Part shown: in pieces, positions 15,961 through 23,372 of the stretch
Layout of the letters: each line of letters begins with the position of its first letter
Numbering within the stretch: position 1 is the first letter of the stretch
DNA from: Planctomycetia bacterium
GTDB lineage: Bacteria > Planctomycetota > UBA8108 > SXIK01
Direction: 5' to 3'
Assembly: GCA_005772855.1 (NCBI GenBank)
Contig: SXIK01000204.1
Span: 1 to 41,653 of the forward strand
Length of the DNA: 41,653 nt
Position numbers and translations under genes: made by a program
The notes under the pieces: generated by a model
Database searches by the model: none
Seen by the model: the letters and a program-made list of their open reading frames with translations, nothing else
Told to the model about the DNA's origin: nothing

Positions 15961-18430
15961 CACCACCTCCAGCGGGCACTGAAGCCATCCCTGGGACGAA
16001 AAGCGTCTCGCCATCGATGGCGACAGACTCGATGCGCCTTGCGAGCGTGAACGGATCGCCGCTCCACACCACAAGGTCAGCATCGGCGCCAACCTCAAGC
16101 GAGCCCACGCAGCCGGGGACCCCGTAGAGCTCCGCGGGCCATGCGGTAAGGGCGAGCAGTGCCTCGTCGCGAGAGAGTCCCTGCTCCATGGCAAGGATGG
16201 CGCTCGAAAGCAGGTCGCGGCGCGTGCCCCCCATCGAGAAAGCGATCCGCGTTCCAAGACGACACAATGCTGCCGCCGAGCGAAGCCTTGGAGCCGCCTC
16301 GCCCAGCGCGAGAGGCCCCAGGATCGCGAATTGAGGCCGCTTTGCCCCGAGCCACCCTGCTTGAGTGATTCGTCCGGCGTCGTAAACGGCGACGCGGGCG
16401 CCGGTGCAGCCAAGGATCTCGAGCGCCCGGTCGGACGCGGTACGACTCGGCACCTCAACGACAATTGTCCCCGCGAAGCCAGGCTTGAAGGGTCGCGACC
16501 AGGCCCACTCCTCGAGTGCCGCGACAGCACCGCTCAGCGCAGTCGGATAGCGGGGCAAGCTGAGAAGAGGAGCCAACGAAGTCTTGACCCCCGCGGGATC
16601 GCGGAGAATTCGCAGCCGCGCGCTTCCCGGAACGACCTTGAGGAGCGAAATTCGCCCACCAACCACATTTGCGCTGCCGGGCGAGAGAGCCACCGTGGTG
16701 ATGCCGCTGGCAAGCCGGAGCGACAGTTCCTTGTCCCATGGATCGAACCCATCGATCACGCGCAAGTCCTCGCTGATCGCGCTCGATATGTCGTCCGTCT
16801 CGCCCGCGATGCCGGCGTGAGAATGCGCGTCCAGGAAACCCGGCAAGATCCAGCGCCCCTCCACTTCCCAGACCTGCGCGCCTGCCGGAATCGATGTCTC
16901 CGCGCCTCCCACGGCCTCGATGCGCCCGCCTCGTGCGACAATCACGCCCCGTTCGATCTCACGGACCCTGCCGCCAACTGCCGTGAGAATGCGAGCCCCT
17001 CTCCAGGCCACGATGGACGCGGAGGCTGGCACCGGGGCCTCGGCGCAGGCGGCAGCGCTTCGAGCAATTCGCGGGAGCTCCTCCGCGGTCGAAGTGGCGT
17101 CCAGTGGACCCCGGGCTGACCCCGCTGGAGCATCCACCTTGAACATCTCCCCCTCGACACAGACCCATTCGATCCGGCTACTGAAATCGAGGGGCTCCCC
17201 GGAGAAAATGACGAGGTCTGCATCTTTCCCCACGGCGAGGGACCCGAGACGTCCGTCGAGGCCAAGTACCCTCGCCGGCACACTCGTGACGGCTCGCAAG
17301 GCCTCTTCAGGTGGCAGCCCTCCTCGCACCGCAACGGTCGCCTGAAGCCGCAACCGGCTCGCCGAGAGACCTGTCTGCCCCGCAGAGGCGATCGCAAGGG
17401 GCACCTTCGCCCCGGCCAGAAGCGCCGCGTTGCACTCGGTGTGGTCGCGGTACTCGAGCGCATTGCGGTCGCAAAGGACGGGCTCGACGGCAACAGTCGC
17501 CCCCGAGGCCTTGAGGGCCTCTCGCATCGTGTGGCCTTGCGTGGCGCCAAGGATGACAAGCCGCAAACCCATTTCCTTCTTGAGGAGCAGCGCGTACTCG
17601 AGGTCATCTCGTCGATGCGCCTCAAGGAAGACAGGCAGCTTGCCTTCCAGCGCCATCGCGAGCGCTTCACGTCCCACGTCCAGTGCGGGCGGACGTGGTG
17701 GTTTCGGAAGCTCCGGCAACCTGGGCGGCTCACCACCGGCCCGAGGCTGAGAAGCGGGCAAGGGATTCTTGTCGTTTTCCTTTCGCTTCCTGACCTCTTC
17801 GTTGTGCTTCTCCACGGCCTTCCAGTGGGTGTCCCAGGACTTTCTGTATTCCCTCGCGGAGTTGAAGAGATTTCGAAGGCGGTAGTACTGCTCGAGTCGC
17901 TCTGCTGACAACGAGCGCTCGGTCGAGACACCCAGCGCGGCGATGTAGTGCGATTCGCGAGCGATCAACTCACCCCGTTCGCCCTTCAACTTCACCACGG
18001 CACCTAGCCCCCCCGCACCCTGGGACACGCCGGGAGAAATCGCAACCGTCGTGATGCCATGGGACCGGGCGGTGGTCCAGAGGAGATCGAAAGGATCCAG
18101 GGCATCGAGCACTGTGCGTGACTCGGAGGCGCCAAGATCGCGAAGGTCGGCTTCCCGGACAAAAAGGCGGGAATAGAGGTCCACGAGGCCAGGCGTAAGA
18201 TGCTGGCCCCTGGAGTCGATCGTGCGAAGCCGCTCGGGGATCATCACCTCGAGCCGCTTGCCAACGGCGGAGATCTTGCCACCCTCAACAACGAGAGCAC
18301 CATCTTCGATCACGCCACCCACTCCATCGTGAAGCGTTGCCCCCACCAGGGCGAAATCCGACGCCGAGAGTGTCGCGCCAGCGATCAAGATCGTGATGCA
18401 TGCTGAAAGCTGCTTCCCTATCAACACCAT
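15944..18430 (-). CDS. Exported double-domain amidohydrolase-like protein (operon gene 1)
   Basis: First gene of the operon, 828 residues, with a hydrophobic export signal at about residues 8-23 and no clear Shine-Dalgarno. The N-terminal domain (to about 430) has LVDLYSR (Tyr86, Arg88) instead of His-x-His; strand 5 reads FLEAHRRDDLE, and the other ligands are missing. It has the usual charged helix and a Pro-rich stretch near residues 225-255. The C-terminal domain (about 475-828) regains His-x-His (FLDAHSH, near residue 535), but the strand-5 and strand-6 His and the strand-8 Asp are absent (VVEVPSRT, AVYDAGR, FSMGGTR). Both halves keep VGSLxVGxDADLV. It is the same fusion architecture as operon gene 4, probably from duplication. 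Function unknown; substrate binding or scaffolding is my inference. Confidence 0.87.
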   Translation of the reverse strand: MVLIGKQLSACITILIAGATLSASDFALVGATLHDGVGGVIEDGALVVEGGKISAVGKRLEVMIPERLRTIDSRGQHLTPGLVDLYSRLFVREADLRDLGASESRTVLDALDPFDLLWTTARSHGITTVAISPGVSQGAGGLGAVVKLKGERGELIARESHYIAALGVSTERSLSAERLEQYYRLRNLFNSAREYRKSWDTHWKAVEKHNEEVRKRKENDKNPLPASQPRAGGEPPRLPELPKPPRPPALDVGREALAMALEGKLPVFLEAHRRDDLEYALLLKKEMGLRLVILGATQGHTMREALKASGATVAVEPVLCDRNALEYRDHTECNAALLAGAKVPLAIASAGQTGLSASRLRLQATVAVRGGLPPEEALRAVTSVPARVLGLDGRLGSLAVGKDADLVIFSGEPLDFSSRIEWVCVEGEMFKVDAPAGSARGPLDATSTAEELPRIARSAAACAEAPVPASASIVAWRGARILTAVGGRVREIERGVIVARGGRIEAVGGAETSIPAGAQVWEVEGRWILPGFLDAHSHAGIAGETDDISSAISEDLRVIDGFDPWDKELSLRLASGITTVALSPGSANVVGGRISLLKVVPGSARLRILRDPAGVKTSLAPLLSLPRYPTALSGAVAALEEWAWSRPFKPGFAGTIVVEVPSRTASDRALEILGCTGARVAVYDAGRITQAGWLGAKRPQFAILGPLALGEAAPRLRSAAALCRLGTRIAFSMGGTRRDLLSSAILAMEQGLSRDEALLALTAWPAELYGVPGCVGSLEVGADADLVVWSGDPFTLARRIESVAIDGETLFVPGMASVPAGGGDVKND

Positions 18431-18553
18431 TCAAGATAGCGGCGTACCGCTGTCCTCTCTCCGAGTCAAGAAGCACCACGGGCATGACACGGATCCAGTG
18501 ATTGCGTGCAAGTGATGTCAGGAATGCGACAATCTTACAGGTGCCTGCTCGTG

Positions 18554-18582
18554 TTGTAAACGAGACTGAGAGCGTCTAAAAT
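18554..18582 (+). promoter_or_regulatory. Candidate sigma-70 promoter for transketolase
   Basis: TTGTAA (18554-18559) and TAAAAT (18577-18582) are separated by 17 bases. The -10 box matches five of six and the -35 box four of six positions. The expected start near 18589 leaves a leader of about 40 bases before the ATG at 18629. Confidence 0.42.
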
Positions 18583-18628
18583 CCGGGCCCAATTTTGTCG
18601 CTTCAACCTCTGGAGTAGAGCACGTCTC

Positions 18629-20659
18629 ATGTCAGGAAACGCAGCCAATCCGGGCGCCCCAGTCCCGAAAAACTCAGAAGACCTTGCAGTTAACACGATA
18701 CGAGTTCTCTCCATGGACGCCGTTCAAAAGGCGAACTCCGGGCATCCCGGCCTTCCCATGGGGTGCGCCGACATGGCCTACGTTCTCTTCACGAGGTTCC
18801 TCAAGTTCGACCCGGGAAACCCCGACTGGCCCGATCGGGATCGATTCGTGCTCTCGGCAGGCCACGGATCCATGTTGCTTTACTCGCTGCTCCACTTGAC
18901 AGGCTATGACTTGCCCATGTCGGAGCTGCAGCGCTTTCGTCAGCTCAACTCGCACACCCCCGGCCACCCCGAGCTCGGCGACACACCGGGCGTCGAAACC
19001 ACGACAGGCCCTCTGGGTCAGGGTTTCGCCACGGCGGTCGGCCTTGCGCTGTCGGAGACGCTGCTATCTGCGCGGTTCAACACGCCGGAGCACAAGATCG
19101 TCGAGCATTTCACCTACGTGCTCGCAAGCGATGGCGACCTCATGGAGGGCATCAGCCACGAAGCCGCGAGCCTCGCCGGCCACCTGCGGCTCGGGAAGCT
19201 CATCTGTCTCTACGACGACAACCTCATCTCCCTCGACGGCCCCACAAGAATGTCGTTCACAGAGGATGTCGAGAAGCGCTTTCAAGCGTACGGCTGGCAC
19301 ACCGAGAGGATTGATGGCCACGACCGCGCTCAGATCGAAAGAGCCATCACGGCGGCGCGTGCCGAGACGGGCCGGCCCAGCTTGATTCTCTGCCGGACCA
19401 TCATTGGGAAGGGGAGTCCCAACAAGGCCAACAGTCACGAGGCGCACGGCTCGCCTCTGGGGCCGGAGGAGGTCGAGGCGACACGAAAGAACCTGGGCTG
19501 GACGCTGCCGCCATTCACGGTGCCCGAGGAGGTGCGCCCACTTTTCGCAGCCCCCGGCGAGCGAGGCGCGAAGCAGCGCTCGGAGTGGACAAGGCTCCTC
19601 GCCGCCTGGGAGTCGAAAAACGCCGACAAGGCCGCACTTTGGAAACGATCACTTGCCCGAGAGCTGCCAGCGGGCTGGAAGGAGAAGCTCCCGAAGCTCA
19701 CACCAGCGGACAAACCGATCGCCACTCGCGCCGCCTCGGGCAAGGTGATCAACGCGCTGGCCGATGCCATGCCCGAGCTGATGGGTGGCTCGGCCGATCT
19801 GGCAACGTCGAATAACACCTCCGTCTCGGGCAAGCCGGCGGTGAGCGCCGAGGACCGCACCGGCCGCAACATCTGGTTCGGAGTCCGCGAGCACGCCATG
19901 GCGGCCATCATGAACGGGATGTCGCTTCACGGCGGCATTCGGCCCTATGGCGGAACCTTCCTGACGTTCTGCGACTACATGCGACCGAGCGTGCGCCTCG
20001 CGGCACTCATGAAGCTGCCCGTCATCTACGTCTTCACGCATGACAGCATCTTTCTGGGGGAGGACGGTCCGACGCACCAGCCCATCGAGCACCTGGCCGC
20101 GCTGCGTTCCATTCCGAATCTGAGCGTGATTCGCCCCGCCGATGCGAACGAGACCGCCACGGCCTGGGCGCTCGCCCTGGAGCGGAAGGACGGTCCCACG
20201 GCGCTCATCCTCACGCGACAGAACCTGCCGATCTACGAGGAGACCACGCACGGCAAGGGGTCCGAGCGAGGCGGCTATGTGATCGAGAAAGAGTCGGGCG
20301 GTGAGGCAGATCTGGCGCTCATCGCCACGGGCTCGGAGGTCTCTCTCGCCCGGGAGGCTTCAAGGATGCTCCGGGAGAGGGGCGTCCGCGTCAGAGTCGT
20401 GAGCTTACCCTCCTGGGACGTATTCGAGGCACAGCCGCAAAGCTACCGAGACTCGGTTCTGCCGCCCAACCTCACACGTCGCCTCGCTGTTGAGGCCGGC
20501 GTGCCATTTGGCTGGGAGCGATACGTCGGCCGTGAGGGCCGCACCCACGGAATCCAGCGTTTCGGGGCCTCGGCCCCCATCAAGGACCTTCAACAGCTCT
20601 TCGGCTTCACCCCGGAGGCCGTGGTGTCAGCCGCCGAGGCGCTCCTGTCGACCCGTTGA
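18629..20659 (+). CDS. tkt: Transketolase
   Basis: 676 residues, the normal length of a full bacterial transketolase. It transfers two-carbon ketol units between sugar phosphates in the non-oxidative pentose phosphate pathway, using thiamine diphosphate and a divalent metal in the cytoplasm. Visible motifs: SGHPG (37-41), SAGHGSM (76-82), GPLGQG (127-132), the cofactor motif SDGDLMEG (167-174) ending at Asn198, the catalytic Glu421 in VREHAM, and [11 protein letters not shown] of the pyrimidine domain. All three domains are complete. GGAG lies about 13 bases before the ATG. It is divergent from the amidohydrolase operon, with 198 bases between the two starts. Confidence 0.97.
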   Translation: MSGNAANPGAPVPKNSEDLAVNTIRVLSMDAVQKANSGHPGLPMGCADMAYVLFTRFLKFDPGNPDWPDRDRFVLSAGHGSMLLYSLLHLTGYDLPMSELQRFRQLNSHTPGHPELGDTPGVETTTGPLGQGFATAVGLALSETLLSARFNTPEHKIVEHFTYVLASDGDLMEGISHEAASLAGHLRLGKLICLYDDNLISLDGPTRMSFTEDVEKRFQAYGWHTERIDGHDRAQIERAITAARAETGRPSLILCRTIIGKGSPNKANSHEAHGSPLGPEEVEATRKNLGWTLPPFTVPEEVRPLFAAPGERGAKQRSEWTRLLAAWESKNADKAALWKRSLARELPAGWKEKLPKLTPADKPIATRAASGKVINALADAMPELMGGSADLATSNNTSVSGKPAVSAEDRTGRNIWFGVREHAMAAIMNGMSLHGGIRPYGGTFLTFCDYMRPSVRLAALMKLPVIYVFTHDSIFLGEDGPTHQPIEHLAALRSIPNLSVIRPADANETATAWALALERKDGPTALILTRQNLPIYEETTHGKGSERGGYVIEKESGGEADLALIATGSEVSLAREASRMLRERGVRVRVVSLPSWDVFEAQPQSYRDSVLPPNLTRRLAVEAGVPFGWERYVGREGRTHGIQRFGASAPIKDLQQLFGFTPEAVVSAAEALLSTR

Positions 20660-20766
20660 ACGCCTCATCGGAGCCCCCGGGCCTTGCCACTCGCCGTACG
20701 CGGGGAATCGCACGGATTCGGACCTTGAAATGCCAGAGTCGATTTGGCGACACTCCTTGAATCCCA

Positions 20767-21879
20767 ATGACCGACGACCCCCTCCCATCCCCTGCGAATT
20801 CCCAACCGGCACCAGAACCATCCAGCCTGTTCGAAAACGTACTTTATGGCGCGAGCCTCCCGGAGCGCCTCGCCCGCGGCATGATCGGGGCCGCAAGCGG
20901 AATCCTCCGTGAGTCCGCGCAGGCCGTGGTGCCGGACGCCATGAAGGCCTCGAAGCTTTACCAGATCGCCGTCGAGAAGATCTTGAGGAGACTCGTCGAG
21001 GATATTGGCGGGCTCAGGAGCAGTGCCCAGGACTCCTCCACCAGCTCCGCAAGCGTGGCACAGATGGCCGTCTCGAACGCTGTTGACGTCGCGGGGCTGG
21101 CAACCCTTCACCTCTCGCCGCTCTGGATCCTCGCCATCGTGAGCGACGCCGCGCTCGGGGTGCGGACCTACTTTCAAGCACTGGTGAAGGAGCTCAAGGC
21201 GAAGAAAGTCATCGAGGGAAGCGCCACGATCGACACAGTCGACGATCTGCTCGGCTCGATTCAGGGCTTCTCGGGGGCCGTCGCAGAGAGGCTCGATACT
21301 CCCCCCCTGACGCTCGAGGAGCTGGGACATACCGCAAGGCAACTCCGCAGCGAGACGACACGCACGGAGCTTCTGAAGCTCCTCCCGGCCGAGGAGATCG
21401 ATCGGATTTGGCGCGAGATCCACGAAACAGCCGCGCAGGAAAACCTCTCGGTCTTTCAGATCTCCACTGCCATGGGCATGATGGCACTCGATCGCCTCAC
21501 AATGCTTGGCAAGGGGGCCGTGGGCAGCGTGAAAGTGGGCTTTGACCTTCTGGACGATAACGTGCTCGACTACTATCGACAGTCGCTCGAACAGCTTCGC
21601 GAAAAGGGCTTTCACGCAGCTCTTGCCGAGATTTACGAGCCGTATCTGAAGGCTCTCAGGCACCTCTTCGAACCGTCGACACCTTCGTACACCGAGAAGA
21701 TGCTACGTGGCAAGCTCTGGAAGAAGGCCTGCGACCGCCTCCGCTCCTGGTTCCGGCGTCCCTGGCGACTCCGGGGGGAATTCCCAAGGAATCCTGAAAA
21801 CCTGCTCCCGTCATCATCATCGCCGGACCTGGCAGGCAGCTTGGGCAAGGGCCAGCCGGGGGCGCCAGGGACGAGGTGA
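20767..21879 (+). CDS. Hypothetical protein, mostly helical with one hydrophobic segment
   Basis: 370 residues that I do not recognise with confidence. The start is Pro/Ser-rich. Residues 30-90 look amphipathic and helical, and a hydrophobic stretch near residues 100-130 (AGLATLHLSPLWILAIVSDA) could insert in a membrane. The rest is charged and helical, followed by a basic segment (KLWKKACDRLRSWFRRPWRLR, split here as two clusters near residues 315-335) and a Ser/Pro/Gly tail. The general character recalls EcsC-type membrane-associated proteins, but I see no diagnostic motif. It follows transketolase by 107 bases on the same strand and could be cotranscribed. The final codons overlap a 39-bp repeat also found at 23447-23485. 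Confidence 0.7.
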   Translation: MTDDPLPSPANSQPAPEPSSLFENVLYGASLPERLARGMIGAASGILRESAQAVVPDAMKASKLYQIAVEKILRRLVEDIGGLRSSAQDSSTSSASVAQMAVSNAVDVAGLATLHLSPLWILAIVSDAALGVRTYFQALVKELKAKKVIEGSATIDTVDDLLGSIQGFSGAVAERLDTPPLTLEELGHTARQLRSETTRTELLKLLPAEEIDRIWREIHETAAQENLSVFQISTAMGMMALDRLTMLGKGAVGSVKVGFDLLDDNVLDYYRQSLEQLREKGFHAALAEIYEPYLKALRHLFEPSTPSYTEKMLRGKLWKKACDRLRSWFRRPWRLRGEFPRNPENLLPSSSSPDLAGSLGKGQPGAPGTR

Positions 21880-21894
21880 CCTCGTCGGACGGCC
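21856..21894 (+). repeat. 39-bp direct repeat, copy 1, with central palindrome
   Basis: 37 of 39 bases match positions 23447-23485 in the same orientation. The centre GACGAGGTGACCTCGTC is a perfect 8-bp inverted repeat around one base. This copy spans the stop codon of the 370-residue protein gene. Read on the minus strand it would encode WPSDEVTSSLAPPA, close to the tail of the CotH-type protein. Confidence 0.75.
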
Positions 21895-21971
21895 AGACGC
21901 CGCGTACCGCGTCGCTTCCCCCCGGGGCAGATAGAAAACTCGAACTCGACCCGGACGGGGAGGCCTGCGCT

Positions 21972-23162
21972 CTAGCGGACAGCGCTGGAGCGCGCCTTGG
22001 CTGCGAGCTCGGCCTTGTGTTTCTCGGTCATAACCTCGACCGCCTTGGCCTGCTGGGCAATAAGATCCGGACGCGCGTCCATTGCGCGCGCCTTGGCTTC
22101 CAGCGTACTGTAAGCCTGCCCCTGGAAGTTCGGCATTACGTGCTGCGCGACTAGCTCAAAGCTCCTCTTCGTCGCCTGGGGGTTGGCCCACTCATGCGCA
22201 AGCATCAGGTAGGCACCGAATCCGCCCTTCGACTGCTTCATGAGCCGATCGATCTGCTCGCTGCACATATCGGGCGTTCCAATCGCGCCCAACCCCGTGG
22301 TATTTACGAAGTCGATCATCTCGCGCGGGTTGCTCCCCGCTACCGACATTTGCGGGAAAGCGGCGACCATCTGAAAATACTGGAACCATTTTTCAATACC
22401 GAATTCAACATCCTTGTAAGCCTGCTCCTTGGTTGCGGCCGCATGTAACGGGCCCACGAGTCGCCACTTCGATCGATCGACATGGGTCCCGAACGTCCTG
22501 GCGCGCTCCTCCATTACATCCCAGTGCAGCGATAGCGCATCGAAGCCTGTCGCCTGGGTGGCACCGACCGACAGCAGCCCGACACCGTGCCTGCCCGCCA
22601 CGCGCGGCCCGCTCGGCGAGGCGACCGCAGCCACAGCGATATCAAACAACGGGTTGGAATACGGCCGCAGGTGCAGGCGCGCTTCGCGCAGATCCCAGCG
22701 GTGATTCTTGAACGTCACGGGCTCGTCGGTCCGAAAAAGCTTCATGATGATATCGAAGCTTTGCTCCAGCAGTTCCCTCGTCTCGGCCTGGCTCACGCCG
22801 ATCATGGAGGCGTCCGTCGGCAAGGATCCTGGACCAACACCCAGCATGACTCGACCGCGCGTCAGATGATCGAGCAGCACGATGCGCTCGGCGACCCACA
22901 GCGGATTGTGGTAACTCAGGCTCACTACACCGGTGCCCAGCCTGATATGTCGTGTGCGCTCGGCGGCGACCGCGATGAAGATCTCTGGCGAAGCAATGAT
23001 CTCGCTGCCGGCCGAATGGTGTTCGCCGATCCAGGCCTCGTCGTAGCCGAGCTTGTCGAGATACTGTATCAGCTCGAGATCTCGTTCCAGCGCGAGCGTG
23101 GGGTTCTGTCCAGGGGTATGGAAGGGTGCAAGAAAGACACCAAAGCGAAGGCGAGGACTCAT
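21972..23162 (-). CDS. LLM-class flavin-dependent monooxygenase (luciferase-like)
   Basis: 396 residues starting MSPRLRFGVFLAPFH, with GGAG seven bases before the ATG. A longer in-frame extension to 23360 is non-homologous-looking and rejected. Typical luciferase-like TIM-barrel elements are present: GYDEAWIGEHHS near residue 40, RIRLGTGVV-type strand (HIRLGTGVVSLSYHNP), LDHLTRGRVMLGVGPGSLPTD, and a C-terminal region with GTPDMCSEQIDRLM. Relatives use reduced flavin from a partner reductase to oxidise organic substrates (limonene-type, alkanesulfonate-type or F420 members). Cofactor and substrate are not fixed by the sequence, and no reductase lies nearby. The gene is convergent with the 370-residue protein gene. 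Confidence 0.92.
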   Translation of the reverse strand: MSPRLRFGVFLAPFHTPGQNPTLALERDLELIQYLDKLGYDEAWIGEHHSAGSEIIASPEIFIAVAAERTRHIRLGTGVVSLSYHNPLWVAERIVLLDHLTRGRVMLGVGPGSLPTDASMIGVSQAETRELLEQSFDIIMKLFRTDEPVTFKNHRWDLREARLHLRPYSNPLFDIAVAAVASPSGPRVAGRHGVGLLSVGATQATGFDALSLHWDVMEERARTFGTHVDRSKWRLVGPLHAAATKEQAYKDVEFGIEKWFQYFQMVAAFPQMSVAGSNPREMIDFVNTTGLGAIGTPDMCSEQIDRLMKQSKGGFGAYLMLAHEWANPQATKRSFELVAQHVMPNFQGQAYSTLEAKARAMDARPDLIAQQAKAVEVMTEKHKAELAAKARSSAVR

Positions 23163-23290
23163 GAGATCTCCAGTCTTAACCAACCTCTGACAGGTCCACG
23201 GTGAATCCCTGGACAAAAAGTTGGCACAGAGTATAGCCGACGGAGGTGAAGCGTGCAGCAGTGAAGCCCAGAGCCCACGCGCCCGGGACG

Positions 23291-23372
23291 AGGTGATGGG
23301 GAACAGCCCACGCGCCTCATGCAAGCCACGAGCGACCCCGCAGGCGAGTCCCCCCGGCACTCCCCATCACCT
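23291..23372. repeat. Perfect 12-bp inverted repeat at the 3' end of the CotH-type gene
   Basis: AGGTGATGGGGA at 23291-23302 pairs perfectly with TCCCCATCACCT at 23361-23372, with 58 bases between. The right arm covers the stop codon of the 1093-residue protein (23367-23369). Inside and beside it, AGCCCACGCGCC occurs twice (23272-23283 and 23305-23316). It could fold in RNA as a long-loop terminator-like structure, but no T-run follows on the minus strand. Confidence 0.5.

Noticed and set aside
15961-16530. Upstream extension of the 14698-15960 gene to 16530
   Set aside because: It would overlap more than 580 bases of the preceding gene, while the ATG at 15960 has GGAGG and begins a signal peptide.
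18395-18430. LSAC resembling a lipobox near the start of the first operon protein
   Set aside because: It occurs at residues 8-11, before the hydrophobic segment, so it cannot be a lipoprotein cleavage site.
23163-23360. Upstream extension of the LLM monooxygenase to 23360
   Set aside because: The added residues resemble no family member, whereas MSPRLRFGVFLAPF at 23162 is the standard family start with a Shine-Dalgarno site.
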